Below are positions 1 through 12,581 of a DNA stretch of 64,000 nt, one piece after another (the first letter of the stretch is position 1; each line of letters opens with the position of its first letter). The position numbers and the translations under genes were made by a program. Below the pieces are notes generated by a model, which saw only the letters and a list, made by a program, of their open reading frames with translations, made no database searches and was not told where the DNA came from. Source of the DNA: Helichrysum umbraculigerum (Eukaryota; Streptophyta; Magnoliopsida; Asterales; Asteraceae); NCBI GenBank assembly GCA_949592205.1, contig CATIUR010000012.1:358001-422000 (forward strand), read 5' to 3'.

Positions 1-1
1 G

Positions 2-3000
2 GATGTTCAAATAAGTAACGCCTTAGCTGACTTAGGAGCTAGTGTAAACCTTATGCCATACTCGCTTTATAGGAAACTAGGATTAAGCAAACTTTTACCA
101 ACCCCTATGACCATCCAATTAGCTGATAGATTAGTTAAACTCCCTCGTGGAATTGCTGAAGATATTATGGTACGTATTGATAAATTCGTCTTTCCTGTTG
201 ATTTTCTTGTTATGGATATTGAGGAAGACGCTCAGGTACCACTCATCCTTGGCAGACATTTCCTAAATACTGCCAAGGCCGTCATTGACGTGAATCAAAA
301 ATCTTTAAAACTTAGAGTGGGAACTGAGGAAGTCACCTTCAATGTCGATAAACTAATGAAACTTCCTATGGGAGAAGACCTTGGTCTTGTAGATTCTATG
401 CAGGAAATAATTGAAGAACACTTGGAAGAAATCCTCGCAGTAAGCAGCATTAATCCCCTTCCGAACACTGTCATCACAACAAGGAAAATCTGTGAAGAAG
501 GTGCGGGTCTATGCTCAGCTATCTCGGATCCGTCCATTGCATCAAAGGAAGTGCTATTACCTTTAAAGAATTCCAACTTACAGCCTAACAAATTTATCAC
601 TGCTGTACCACTTGGACAAGGCACTCCGGTCACTCTCTTGAGAAGAAGCCGTAATTCTGAAGTTCCTGATTCATCTCTCTCAAAAGAAGAAATTCTGAAG
701 ACTCTCAAGGAAATGGAGTCAATGCTTAAACCATCCGATCCGCAACTTTCTGAAAGTTGTGAAAACTTGAAACCACAAATTACTTTTAGCACATCTTCTT
801 CAGCTCAATTTCAGAGATTCGCATTCACAAAAGACAACAAAGAAATAATCACTGAAGATAATGCAATCTCTCAATCTTCCCAAGTAAAATATGAGCTGAG
901 AAAAGATGATCTTTACAACAATACAGAATGTGTTGAAATAGCATCAGCCGACATTCCAGAGGCACCTGCAGTTGAGTCAGATTATCAGACAACATACGAT
1001 GAGCTTAAAAGAGACGAGATTGAAAGGATGAAGCCTTCCACTGAAGAACCACCCGAATTGGAGCTGAAGGAACTTCCCTCACACCTTGAATATGCTTTTC
1101 TCGAAGGAGCTTCACACTTACCGGTTATCATATCCAAAGATCTGAAGCCTGAAGAGAAAGCACTACTCATTGAGGTTCTAAAGTCACATAAGAAAGCGAT
1201 TGCATGGAAAATCTCTGACATACAAGGGATCAGCCCAAATTACTGCACTCACAAGATCTTAATGGAAAATGACTTCAGGCCCTCTATTCAAAGGCAAAGG
1301 AGAGTTAACCCAAAGATTCAAGACGTGGTGAAAAAGGAGGTTATCAAACTCTTGGATGCTGGTTTAATTTACCCTATTTCAGATTCCCCATGGGTCAGTC
1401 CAGTTCAAGTCGTCCCAAAGAAAGGAGGCATGACGGTCATCGCTAACGAAGACAACGAGTTGATTCCAACACGAACCGTCACCGGTTGGAGGGTATGTAT
1501 CGACTATCGGAAACTAAATGAAGCTACACGCAAAGATCACTTCCCTCTACCGTTCATTGATCAGATGCTTGAAAGATTGTCAGGGAACGAATTCTATTGA
1601 TTCCTCGATGGTTTCTCCGGCTATTTTCAGATACCTCTCGATCCAAAGGACCAAGAAAAGATGACGTTCAGTTGTCCATACGGAACCTTTGCCTACCGAC
1701 GTATGCCTTTTGGCTTATGTAATGCACCGGCGACATTTCAAAGATGTATGGTAGCAATCTTCCACGACATGATTGAACAATGCATGGAAGTGTTCATGGA
1801 TGATTTTTCGGTTTTCGGAGATTCGTTCACCACTTGTCTTTCTAACTTGAATAAGATGCTCACCCGATGTGAAGAATCGAACCTAGTTCTGAATTGGGAA
1901 AAATGCCATTTCATGGTAAAAGAAGGCATAGTTTTAGGACACCGTATATCCAAAGCTGGAATTGAAGTTGACAAAGAAAAAGTCGAGACTATCTCAAAAC
2001 TTCCACCACCCACCTCTGTCAAAGCCATCCGAAGTTTTCTAGGACACGCCGGGTTCTACCGTCGCTTTATCAAAGATTTCTCTAAGATATCCCGACCTAT
2101 GACTCATCTCCTCGAAAAGGATACTCCGTTTGTCTTTACAGACGAATGTCTCAAGGCCTTCGATCATCTGAAAGATCTGCTTGTTCATGCACCGATCATG
2201 GTTGCTCCAGACTGGAGTCTCCCATTTGAAATCATGTGCGACGCCAGTGATTTCGCAGTCGGAGCAGTTCTGGGACAGCGGAAGGAGAACCAGTTTCAAC
2301 CAATATACTACGCCAGCAAAACGCTCACTGACGCCCAAGAGAATTATACGACCACAGAAAAAGAGCTGCTAGCGGTAGTATTTGCTTTTGATAAATTTCG
2401 TTCTTATCTAATCTTGTCCAAAACTATTTTCTATACAGATCACTCCGCTCTGAAATATCTTTTTAAGAAGCAAGATGCTAAACCTCGCCTTCTACGATGG
2501 ATTCTACTCCTTCAAGAATTTGACATCGAGATCAAAGACAAAAAGGGAGCAGAAAACGTCGCTGCGGACCATCTCAGCCGATTAGAGAATCCTTCAATGG
2601 ATAAGTTGCACGAGAAAGACATTCAAGACCAGTTTCCAGAAGAACAGCTCATGCATGTTGGTAAGTACTATCAAGGGTCACGATCTACAAATGATCCCTG
2701 GTATGCTGACTATGCCAATTATTTGGTGGGAAAACCTAAAGGACTGCCAACCTCTCGATGACAAAAATTCTTCCGAGATATAAAATATTACTATTGGGAC
2801 AACCCTTTCCTCTTTAAGGTTTGCCTTGATCAAATCATTAGAAGATGCGTTGATGGGAAAGAGGCAGAACATATCTTACACCAAAGCCACCATGGACCTA
2901 CTGGAGGACATCACGGTACCAACATGACCGCAAGAAAAGTGTACGATGCCGGATTTTTCTGGCCAACGATATTTCGAGATGCCTACGATCTGGTGAGACG

Positions 3001-3964
3001 CTGCGATATCTGCCAAAGACAAGGCAATATAACAGCCCGGAATGAAATGCCACTAACAAACATCCAGGCCGTGGAAATCTTCGATATCTGGGGATTAGAT
3101 TTCATGGGACCGTTCCCTAAATCTAACGGTAAAGAGTACATCTTGGTTGCAGTCGACTACATCTCCAGGTGGGCCGAGGCCCAAGCTCTCCCAACAAATG
3201 ACGCCAAAGTGGTAACCAAATTTCTCAAAAAGCTATTCAGTCGATTTGGGACTCCAAAAGCAATAATCAGTGATCGTGGTACACACTTTTGCAACGTTCA
3301 ATTCATGAAAGTTCTGCAACAGTATGGTGTCACTCACAAGACGTCAACAGCTTATCACCCCCAGACAAATGGGCAAGCTGAGGCAACAAATCGAGCTTTG
3401 AAAAGAATCTTGGAAAGAACTATTGGTAATCATGGGTACAAATGGGCTGAAAAATTAGATGATGCATTGTGGGCATTCAGAACTGCCTATAAAACACCAT
3501 TAGGAACCATACCGTATCGTCTAGTTTATGGCAAGGCACGTCACTTACCAATTGAGCTGGAATATAAAGCATACTGGGCTTTGAAGAACTGCAACTTAGA
3601 TATTTCTAGAGCTGGAGCAAATAGACGAATGCAGTTGAACGAGTTAGCCGAACTAAGAGATCAGGCATATGACAGTTCGTTAAGCTTCAAGGAACGAACT
3701 AAGAGAATTCACGATGCTAAGCTGAGGCCCTCAAGATTCAAAACAGGAGATAAAGTGATGCTTTTCAACTCGCGATTCAAGAAATTCTCTGGCTAGTTTA
3801 GGATCAGGTGGAGCGGACCATTCATAGTATCAAAGGTATTTCCTTACGGTGCAGTCGAACTCGAGGCACCAGAAGGTAATTTTAAGGTTAATGGTCATCG
3901 CTTAAAGCATTACTTCGAAGACTTTCCCATCAGGGAAGATGTCTTTATCTTTGAACCACCGTGA
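2..3964 (+). pseudogene. G pol polyprotein remnant: protease (partial), reverse transcriptase, RNase H, integrase
   Basis: One reading frame carries all domains in the usual Ty3/gypsy order. The end of the aspartic protease shows DLGAS at about 29-43. Reverse transcriptase follows at about 1230-1960 with RMPFGLCNAP and the FMDDF catalytic box near 1793-1807. RNase H (about 2190-2590) shows CDAS, EKELLA and TDHS. Integrase has the HHCC zinc finger (about 2876-3020) and the three acidic DDE residues near 3098 (LDFMG), 3268 (SDRG) and 3378 (QAEATN). The frame is broken by three stops with no frameshift: TGA at 1598-1600, TGA at 2759-2761 and TAG at 3794-3796; it ends at TGA 3962-3964. The start lies off the window. 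As it stands it cannot make a full Pol protein. Confidence 0.93.
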
Positions 3965-4009
3965 GTCGACAGAAAGGTACAAAGAGTCAAGCTAGAGACT
4001 CGTAAAACA

Positions 4010-4033
4010 AGCGCTCTTGGGAGGCACCCCAAG
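4010..4033 (+). promoter_or_regulatory. Conserved hairpin motif just after G pol
   Basis: Forty-six bases after the pol stop lies AGCGCT followed by CTTGGG-aggcac-CCCAAG, a 6 bp perfect stem. The same motif, with changes on both arms, occurs twice in element H, one copy 35 bp after the stop of its ORF. The role is unknown; the constant place after an ORF stop suggests RNA processing or translation. Confidence 0.55.
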
Positions 4034-4213
4034 CCTATCTTTATTAATTCTGTCATTTTATTTCTTAGTTTATTTTTATTAAGTATGGTTGTCTCTGAAC
4101 TAATAAAATTGCAGGCTTGCCACTTATCTGACTTCGAATTGCAAAATCTGAGATAAGTGTTATTTATTTACTATCACTGTTAGCATTACCTGTTTATTTT
4201 ATCTTGTTTCAGG

Positions 4214-4420
4214 ATGGATGCTGTTGACGCTGATCATATAGCTGCGAGACCACGCAAACGACACAGACCTCGTAGACGCAGAGCGTAGAGAGCGGCTATG
4301 CTGACCATCACTGAGGAGGACCTGACTGATGTCCCGATCACTCACGAGGAGTTGCCCGATGAGAGGACCTCATCACCTTTGCCAGCCCCCGAACCTACTT
4401 TTGAGTACGGTATCACTACG
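4214..4420 (+). pseudogene. Post-pol ORF of G, 5' half (cut by element A)
   Basis: An ATG at 4214 opens a short ORF with a very basic stretch (PRKRHRPRRRR) that meets a TAG at 4286-4288. The same frame stays open to the insertion point at 4420 and contains an acidic, proline-rich stretch. The frame is kept across the insertion of A and continues at 18493. I do not recognise the product. It occupies the place where some Athila elements carry an env-like ORF, but this half shows no signal peptide or membrane segment. Confidence 0.5.
4416..4420 (+). repeat. Target site duplication of A, left copy (CTACG)
   Basis: CTACG directly before the LTR start TGTCACAC. The identical 5 bp follows the right LTR at 18488-18492. 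Confidence 0.95.
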
Positions 4421-4828
4421 TGTCACACCCCAAAAATCCATAATTTTGTTTATTTAACGTTTAGCAGAAGCAAGTTATAATTGGCGGAAGCATTATGTGT
4501 AAACAGTTTAACAACGGGGGTGATGACGTTACAATTGTGCATTCATCGTATCAGAGCATATGATCATACAGAACATAATATATTAAGGATGCCAGTTAAA
4601 TAGTTATTACAAAAGTAGTACGACTGTGTAAGTCGTACAGTAGTAATAAAGTTTAAAACATTTAAGTTTTACAATACATATGTTAAAATAAGATTTCATG
4701 AGTATAACTGCAATGTCTGCAGTAATACAGAGGAAATCCTCAAAAGCTGTCCCATAAAGTATGGCATCCTAAGTAGTCCAGGGTTGTCATCCTGAATGCA
4801 TGCGATCCTTACTTACATAGCTAATTTC

Positions 4829-4878
4829 CTGTAAAACATAGAAAGAAAGTCGTCAACAAATATGTTGAGTGAATTCAC
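4829..4878 (-). promoter_or_regulatory. Hairpin plus acceptor-like site in A 3' LTR
   Basis: On the + strand CAACA-aata-TGTTG (4854-4867) is a 5 bp perfect stem, next to the palindrome GTGAATTCAC (4869-4878). In sense direction a pyrimidine-rich run leads to TTTTACAG with AG at 4830-4829. The right LTR has the same module at 15388-15437. Confidence 0.55.
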
Positions 4879-6402
4879 AGGTTTGTATAAATATGTGGTA
4901 TGTTAACCCATATATGTTAAAGTTATCGAAATGTTATTCAATAAATAAATGTTTGCAGGTTTTGCAATTTATAAGATGTTAGGGATAGTTACCCTAAAAT
5001 ATAGTTTTATGTGGGTTGTTACCCAAAATGTATGTCTGGTTGTTTACCAGTATATAAATATAATCAGTAAGTATACTGACATAACACAGTTGTAGGATAT
5101 GTTTATCCTAAATAATACGTGGGAATGATTAGACTATAATCCCCTGAAAGGTGAGCTAAACCTCACAGGTTAAAGTAACGCGACCTAACCCTATAACCAA
5201 ACCACAACCAAAACTTATGTTGTTTGCCTGAAGGACAATTAAGTATACGCTCCATCCACAGGAGGGTCGTCACGGCAATAGTACTATTCGTATACTCAGT
5301 GGCTAGAGTCACCTAGCTAATGGTTATAGTCTGCATGACATAAGGTCTTTCATGCACACATCTCAAGTCTGGTCTGTACTAGGATTTGTTGCCTAATTCC
5401 CAAAACAGTTGTGAAATAATATTTCATGTCAAACAGTTGTATAAAGCAATAAAGCATTTATATAAATTTGCTGCATGTGTTTGCATGCAGTTTCTATGTT
5501 TACACCCCTATGTTTAAAAGCATAAAACATTTGTAAAGTAGGGGCTGTGAACTCACCGTAGTTTTGCTCGGTAGGAAAGCTAGCAGTCAAACAGATAACA
5601 GCCCAAGGTATGTTAACCTATACAATAAATATATTAACATAAGTACGTTTGATTTGTTTTAATCACTTATGTTAACAGTTTGTTTGTTTGAAGAAATGGT
5701 TGATTTCTTAGTAATATAAGTTGTTGACTTTATTAATGACATTGCGTTGAAATATTGTTATTATTTCATAAATCGTATACTTGTTAAGTGTACAAACCAA
5801 TATGTAATTGTCTATTTAACGGAAGGTCGTTTTATTTTCATTTGTACATATACTTTGTATATAGTTGTTCGTATAATTCGAATGTTATTCCAATATCATT
5901 GTATGTACATATATTTGTTTTATATATGTGTACGGATGTAAACATACTTGTTGTATATTATTAATTTGTACGTTTGTTAAACGTGAATTTCATTGTGTAT
6001 ATATATATATATATTTATATATATTGTAATACGTTGTTTACGTATTTAAAACGTTATAGGTTTTATTTGTTATAAAACTCAATAATATATTTATTTTGTT
6101 TATACAATAAATATTATTTGTTTTTAATATCGTTACATTTGTTTAACAGATTTAAGTGTCCCGATAATGTAATCGTTTTCCCAAAACGTATAATTTACAA
6201 AGTCCATGTTCATATATACGTTTATATATATATATTGTTCGTTCGTACGAGTTTAAATAAGTCCAAAGTCCGTGTCTCGAATATATCTCATTTATGTATT
6301 TATTAATAGTTTACAATGTCTCGTAAATGTCTCGTATAAATGGAATCGTTAACGGAAACGTTTATGTTTTAAAATAAAAGTCAGATTGTTGACCAGGCTC
6401 GG

Positions 6403-6745
6403 GAATCCGCCGGATTTAAAAGAATCCGCCGGATTCAAGTCAAAAGTCGGAATACGCCGGATTCGAGTGAATCCGCCGTATTCAATTAATTTCGAGGGAA
6501 TCCGCCGGATTAAATCGAATACGCCGGATTCGTTTGTGTTCATCAGATAGTTCGTGCGAAGCTTTGGAATACGCCGGATTCATTTGAATCCGCCGTATTC
6601 ATCCGTGTCTTTTACTCGTTCATCGTTTTAGCCGAAAGTTAGTGTGCGGGTCGGACACGGGAATCCGCCGGATTCCCTTGAATCCGCCGGATTCGTTTGG
6701 TTTTTGGTTCTGAATACGCCGGATTCAAAGGAATCCGCCGTATTC
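6403..6745. repeat. GAATCCGCCGGATTC palindrome array in A 3' LTR
   Basis: About ten copies of GAATMCGCCGGATTC or GAATCCGCCGTATTC are spread through 340 bp. The main form is a perfect 15 bp palindrome with 7 bp arms around one base, rich in CG. The right LTR carries the same array at 16966-17308, and B and E carry related arrays. Confidence 0.85.
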
Positions 6746-7924
6746 GTGGCTCGTTTCAGCCCCTGTTCGTGTCTGATGAAACTTATACACGAGTTTAATT
6801 AGCTTATTTCCTTTACACTATGTTACCAAACGTTTATATCAACAAGTTATATCATTTTTACGAGTTACTACACTATTCTAACAAGTTTTTATGTGTTGAT
6901 TTTTGTATTTGAAGTTTTGAGTTATAAAAACATTTTCATGATCAAACCATAATTCTTCAAGTTTGTGATGTTATATGTACAGATTATGATATGTAAACTT
7001 GTTATATTACAAAATCAAAACAAAGAAATTAAAGATTTGAAGTTTCCTTACAAAGAGATTTGTGAGAATGATGATGAAAATGATGAACGATGATGATGAT
7101 GTTGCTGTTGCCTCTGTTTCTTGCTCCCGATGTTGTTGTTATGAAGATCAAAGAAGATGAAAATTTTTGAAGTGTGAATTATTGAGATGTGTGTGTGTTT
7201 GTGAAATCACAGAGAAGGAATGGAGGGAGTATAAAAATCAAACGGGTATGGGATTGAAGATCAGAGATGTCTCTGTATTATTGGAGGTTGGTGACCATTT
7301 TTGGTACATCAACTTCGAGTACGGGTATAATTATAGCAATATAAAAATAAACATTTTACATTTTTATTTTGTAGGTGTTCTACTGGTTCGTAATTTATGA
7401 TCAGTATAATGATGTTATCATTATTTTAAATAGATGTACAATTTTGTACATTTTACTGCATTCAACTATTTGAGCGCCAAATTTCAGTTGAGATAGGATT
7501 TTATATTTTGAGGTAATGTTCTAAATACTTCCAAACGATTGAGAAAATTTGCATTTTTATGATTCGACCTTTTATGAGCGTTTTAGAATTGTTTCTGTTC
7601 GTTTATGATACATTTTATGTTAAACGTATATTCAGACCATTTTATCTATTTGTTATAGATATATAAATACTCGTAATTAATAATTGAGTTATTAATAACT
7701 TTTGTATCACAAAACTTTTGTTATTTATTTTTGTCGGGTTCGTTCCGATATATTTGTACGTAACTTTAAATACTTACGTATTATGTATTACTTTTTGTTT
7801 AAAAGTACCGGGCTTGCTAGACTTACATCACATCAAGAAGTTTTGTTAAAACTTAATCAGGAAATTAGCGTAAGAATGCACATGCTTAAATGTTAATTAA
7901 TACCTAATTTGGAGAGTTGTCACA

Positions 7925-7936
7925 TTCTCCCCCCGT
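7925..7936 (-). promoter_or_regulatory. Polypurine tract of A
   Basis: The minus strand reads ACGGGGGGAGAA directly before the 3' LTR start TGTGACA. This is the expected place and content for the plus-strand primer of reverse transcription. Confidence 0.85.
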
Positions 7937-7941
7937 TAGGG

Positions 7942-7960
7942 AAATCTCGTCCCGAGATTT
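7942..7960 (-). promoter_or_regulatory. Inverted repeat beside the A polypurine tract
   Basis: AAATCTCG-tcc-CGAGATTT is a perfect 8 bp stem with a 3 base loop, six bases from the polypurine tract. The polyprotein stop codon (7959-7961) overlaps its arm. B (37826-37844) and C (45108-45126) keep a hairpin with the same tcc loop and altered arms at the same place. Confidence 0.6.
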
Positions 7961-8582
7961 AATTTGTGTCGTGATTCGTGGTCACGGGTTCGAATAGGTG
8001 GGGATACTTCTTGCGCATCTCGTCTTCACGTTCCCAGGTGAACTCTGGGCCTCTTTTCGAGTTCCATCGAATTTTGACAAGTTTGATCCGACTGTTTCGG
8101 AGTTTCTGCGTTTTCGTATCCATTACTTCAAGCGGTTCCTCCACGAAGTTGAGTTTTGCGTCGACGTAGATTTCGTCAGGAGGTATGATTAACGCTTCGT
8201 CAGATAGACACTTCTTAAGATTACTCACGTGAAACTTGTCGTGAATATTACTAAGTTCTTGCGGCAGTTTAAGCTTATAAGCTACAGGACCAATCCTTTC
8301 TAGGATCTCAAAAGGTCCGATGTAACGTGGGTTCAGTTTGCCGCGTTTTCCAAATCGCACAACTCCTTTCCAAGGAGATACCTTGAGTAGGACTCTGTCA
8401 CCTACTTGAAACTCTAAAGGTTTTCGTCTATTGTCTGCATAACTCTTTTGTCGGTCTCGTGCCATTTTTAATCGATTAAGCACTTGAGATATCTTGTCCG
8501 TTGTCTCTTGGACTATCTCAGGACCTGATAACTGTCTGTCATCCATCTCTGCCCAACAGAGTGGGGATCGGAACTTGCGTCC
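7959..8582 (-). pseudogene. A pol C-terminal part: integrase tail and chromodomain-like end
   Basis: It lies in the same frame as the main pol ORF and is separated from it only by TAA at 8583-8585, where family members usually have Tyr before GRK-RSPLCWAE. The first ATG inside is at 8546. The segment has the integrase GPY/F-type stretch (PRYIGPFEILERIG, then HVSNLKKCL) and a C-terminal block (KLVKIRW...PEFTWEREDEM...YPHLF) like the chromodomain of Tekay/Del elements. Such domains are thought to steer integration to marked chromatin. Because of the upstream stop it would not be fused to integrase without readthrough. Confidence 0.88.
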
Positions 8583-11504
8583 TTACAACGCCTCAAAAGG
8601 TGCCATTTGGATGCTCGTATGATAACTATTGTTGTACGAGAATTCAGCTAAAGGAAGATGAACATCCCAGTTTCCTCCAAAATCAATCACGCAGGCTCGT
8701 AGCAAGTCCTCAAGCGTTTGTATCGTTCGCTCGCTTTGACCATCGGTTTGTGGATGGTAGGCGGTACTCATGTCGAGTCTAGTGCCTAAAGCTTGTTGCA
8801 GTGTTTGCCAGAAGCGAGAGGTGAAACGTGCATCTCTATCAGAGATGATGGACAATGGAACTCCATGTCTAGAAACAACTTCCTTTATGTAAATTCTAGC
8901 CAGCTTTTCCATCTTATCTGTCTCTTTGATGGCTAGAAAGTGAGATGATTTTGTCAGTCTGTCGACTATCACCCATATGGAGTCCATCCCAGATGATGTT
9001 TTCGGTAGCTTTGTGATGAAATCCATATTGATGTGTTCCCATTTCCATTTGGGCAACTCAGGTTGTTGCAAAAGCCCGGACGGTTTTTGGTACTCAGTCT
9101 TAACTTTTGCACAAGTCAGACATCTACTAACATAGGTGGCAATGTCTCTTTTCATGCCAGGCCACCAGTAAAATCCTTTTAGATCGTGGTACATCTTATC
9201 TGCACCAGGATGTATCGAGTAATTGGACTTATGAGCTTCGTCCAATACTAGGCTACGTAGCTCATCAACACAAGGAATCCAAATTCGATTCATGAAGTAC
9301 AATACTCCATTTTCCTTAGACTCCAGTTGCTCCTCCATCCCTTTGAGGGATTCGTCCTTCATACGTTCTGGAGTAAAGGCCGCTTGTTGAGCATCACGAA
9401 TTTGAATAATTAAATCCAAGTGGATTGTCAGTCCTAAGGCTCGAACTCTTCGAGGTTTCAATCTTTCTTTACGACTCAAGGCATCCGCTACTACATTAGC
9501 TTTGCCTGGATGGTACTTGATTTCACAGTCGTAATCATTCAATAATTCAATCCAACGTCTCTGTCTCATGTTGAGTTCCTTCTGATCAAATATATGTTGG
9601 AGACTTTTGTGATCAGTAAAGATCGTACACTTCGTACCGTATAGGTAGTGTCTCCAAATCTTAAGGGCAAAAACGACTGCTCCTAGCTCCAAGTCATGTG
9701 TCGTATAATTCTTCTCGTGAATCTTCAATTGACGAGACGCGTAAGCAATGACTTTGTCGTTTTGCATTAACACGCAACCTAATCCTTGATGTGAAGCATC
9801 ACAGTAGACAACAAAGTTTTCTACTCCTTCTGGTAAGGACAGGATAGGTGCGGTGCTTAATTTCTCTTTCAACAGTTGGAAAGCATTCTCTTGCTTCTCG
9901 CCCCAATCAAACTTCTTGTCTTTTTGCGTTAGGGCGGTAATCGGTTGAGCTATTTTCGAGAAATTCTCAATGAATCTTCGGTAGTAACCGGCTAGCCCAA
10001 GAAATTGTCGTATCTCTGTTTGAGTCTTTGGGGCTTCCCAATTCTTAATCGCTTCAATTTTGGATGGGTCTACGTGAATTCCTTTGTTATTAATCACATG
10101 ACCAAGGAAATGAACCTCACGCATCCAAAACTCGCATTTAGAGAACTTTGCATAAAGCTTCTCTTTCTCTAGTAATTCAAGAATCTGCCTCAGATGTCGT
10201 TCATGGTCTTCCTTCGTTCGCGAGTATATCAAGATATCGTCAATGAACACAATGACGAACTTATCCAAGTAAGGTTTACATACTCTATTCATTAGATCCA
10301 TGAACACTGCTGGTGCATTCGTTAGCCCGAATGGCATAACCAGGAACTCATAATGACCATAACGAGTCCTAAACGCAGTCTTAGGGATATCTTCATCCCG
10401 TACCTTCAGTTGATGGTAACCCGATCTCAAGTCGATCTTTGAGTAATAACTTGACCCTTGCAGCTGGTCAAACAAATCGTCGATGCGTGGCAATGGGTAT
10501 CGGTTCTTAATCGTCACTTTGTTCAGTTCTCGATAATCGATACACATCCGCATTGATCCATCCTTCTTTTTGACAAACAACACCGGAGCTCCCCACGGTG
10601 AAAAGCTCGGTCGGATGAATCCTAAATCCAACAGTTCTTGCAACTGTGCAGACAGTTCCTGCATTTCTGATGGAGCTAGACGGTAAGGCGCATGAGCAAT
10701 TGGTGCAGCTCCCGGCACTAGGTCGATATGAAATTTAACCTGCCGTGGAGGTGGTAACCCTGGTAGCTCGTCAGGAAATACTCCTGGGTATTCGCGTACT
10801 ACGGCCACGTCGTCTATGCGTCGCTCCTCGGTTTTCTTATCCACAACATGTACCAAAAATGCTTGGTACCCTTTTCGTAGATACTTATTTGCCTTCATGC
10901 ATGTAATCGTTTTCACCACACGATTACTCTTTTCTCCTTGAACCATCAACATTTCTCCTGACGGTAAAGGTAACCGTACAATCTTCTTATGACAGATGAT
11001 CTCTGCGCGGTTCAGTGACAACCAATCCATGCCAACCACTATATCGAAGCTCCCTAGTTCTACCGGTAGTAAGTCTATTTTGAAAGAATGACCTTCTAAC
11101 GTTAAGGAACATCCTGGTACTATTTCTCCTGATTCAATCAACTTACCATCAGCTAGCTCTACTGTGTATTTGTTATCTAGCTTAAGGGATTCGATCTCTA
11201 ATAGTGGTCTAAACTCAGTGGACACAAAGCTTAAATCAGCACCAGAATCAAATAACACAGAAGCAAAGTGGTTGTTTACAAGAAACGTACCAGTGACTGT
11301 GTTAGGATCCTGACGTGCCTCTGGTGCTCCTAACATGAACACGCGTCCACGAGCTGGCTGATTGTTGTTGTTGTTAGCATTGTTGTTGTTTCCACGGTTG
11401 TTTCCATTGTTGTTGCGGTTGCGAGTGTTGTTGGCGTTACGGTTTTGGTTATTGAGTCGAGGGCATTGGTTTCGATAGTGCCTCATGTCGCCACACTCAA
11501 AACA
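8583..11504 (-). pseudogene. A pol: protease, reverse transcriptase, RNase H, integrase
   Basis: The open frame begins after the gag stop (11505-11507) and its first ATG is 11486. Counted from that ATG it has 967 residues: an Asn-rich linker (about 12-43), protease with FDSGADL (Asp80), RT (about 260-440) with VMPFGLTNAP and the FIDD box, RNase H (about 535-660) with CDAS, LELGAVV and TDHKS, and integrase with a zinc finger and DDE residues in NMDF, SDRD and GQSER. The codons before the ATG include the first Cys of a CCHC zinc knuckle (CFECGDMRHYRNQC), so the true reading comes from gag. Gag and pol usually form one frame in this clade, so both stops look like damage. The catalytic residues I can see are intact. 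Confidence 0.93.
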
Positions 11505-12581
11505 TCATTGATTTTGGCGAACAGTGTTTCCCTTAGGGGTAGGGTTTACCTTACAGTTTTGGGTTTTGTGACCCCATCCCTTACAGCTGTCGCAAAACCA
11601 GCACTCACCCTCGTGGTGTTTGCTACACTTATCACACTTAGGTTTGTTACCCAAGTATGGCTTTGGTTCTACAATGGTGGCAGCGTAAGACTTTGGATTT
11701 CCAGATCCTTTCTTGTTGGATTGACCCTGACGGTCATTCCACTTACGCTTCTTACCTCCAGAACTACCAGCTTCAGCACTGCTCTGCTCAACCTTAACCG
11801 ACACAGTCTTCTTGGTCAGTGTCCCCATTCTAACTGCTTCATCAGTCAAACTCTGCGCTAAGGTAACAGCGCTCCTGAAAGTGTCAGGTTTGGAGGACGT
11901 AACTAAACTCCTGATCTGTGGTGCCAGTCCATACACATAGCGTTCAATACGCTTGTATTCAGGTGTTACCATATGTGGCACAAGACGAGCTAGTTCTTGG
12001 AACCTAGTTGTGTAACCAGTGATATCAGCACCAATCATAGCAATGTTCCACAGCTCAGTCTCAATTTTCTGCATCTCACTGCGAGGGCAGAATTCTTCCA
12101 TCATCATACTCTTCAATGTTTCCCATGTCATGGAATAAGCAGCTGGTCGTCCCATCGACTGAACTTGACTGTTCCACCAAGTCAAAGCTTTATCAGCTAG
12201 TGTGCAGGCAACATACTTCACTGCAGTGTCTGGTAGACAATCACTGATGTCCAATACAGAATCCATCTTTTCTATCCAGTGTATAATACCAATAGCACCT
12301 TCAGTGCCACAGAAAGGTGGTGGTTTACAAGCCTGAAATGTCTTATATGAACACCCTTTGCGGTTATTCACAACAGTCTCAGCAATAACAGGGGTCGATC
12401 CACTGTTATTAATCCCAGTCTCACGGTTTCGGCTTGCCTCATACTCGGCAATACCTTCAGCTATGCGTCTAGCTATTAACTGCTCAGTAGTTTCCTCGGT
12501 GTTAGGTGGTGGAATGGTTTCAGATGTAGGAGGTACAGTTGTTTTCTGACTATTCCTAGTAATTCGTCGTTTTGGCGGCAT
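11505..12581 (-). CDS. A Gag (capsid/nucleocapsid) protein, ended before its last zinc knuckle
   Basis: Starting at MPPKRR, the 358 residues match chromovirus Gag: a retrotransposon Gag core in the middle (around ALTWWNSQV and the LVPHMV region) and a basic C-terminal part with two Cys/His motifs. The first is an unusual CX2CX3HX3C (CDKCSKHHEGEC) and the second a standard CX2CX4HX4C (CDSCKGWGHKTQNC). A third CCHC knuckle lies just beyond the stop TGA at 11505-11507, in the same frame. Gag packages the RNA into cytoplasmic particles. Its start lies about 2.4 kb from the PBS, with two other ORFs before it. Confidence 0.9.
   Translation of the reverse strand: MPPKRRITRNSQKTTVPPTSETIPPPNTEETTEQLIARRIAEGIAEYEASRNRETGINNSGSTPVIAETVVNNRKGCSYKTFQACKPPPFCGTEGAIGIIHWIEKMDSVLDISDCLPDTAVKYVACTLADKALTWWNSQVQSMGRPAAYSMTWETLKSMMMEEFCPRSEMQKIETELWNIAMIGADITGYTTRFQELARLVPHMVTPEYKRIERYVYGLAPQIRSLVTSSKPDTFRSAVTLAQSLTDEAVRMGTLTKKTVSVKVEQSSAEAGSSGGKKRKWNDRQGQSNKKGSGNPKSYAATIVEPKPYLGNKPKCDKCSKHHEGECWFCDSCKGWGHKTQNCKVNPTPKGNTVRQNQ

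Larger units (their letters stand above)
4421..7924 (-). repeat. A 3' LTR (left copy)
   Basis: It runs from TGTCACAC to GTTGTCACA. In sense direction (minus strand) it has a purine/CA-rich leader, a donor-like TTTGTAAGG at 7054-7046, an array of GAATCCGCCGGATTC palindromes (6403-6745), GTGAGT near 5556, a hairpin at 4867-4854 and an acceptor-like TTTTACAGG near 4829. The 3' terminus can fold through GTCACACCCC (4422-4431) and GGGGGTGATGAC (4515-4526). Short ORFs on both strands of this LTR are not credible genes. Confidence 0.95.

Noticed and set aside
4298..4480. 60-codon ORF running into the A LTR
   Set aside because: Its last 20 codons come from the inserted LTR; only the part up to 4420 belongs to G.
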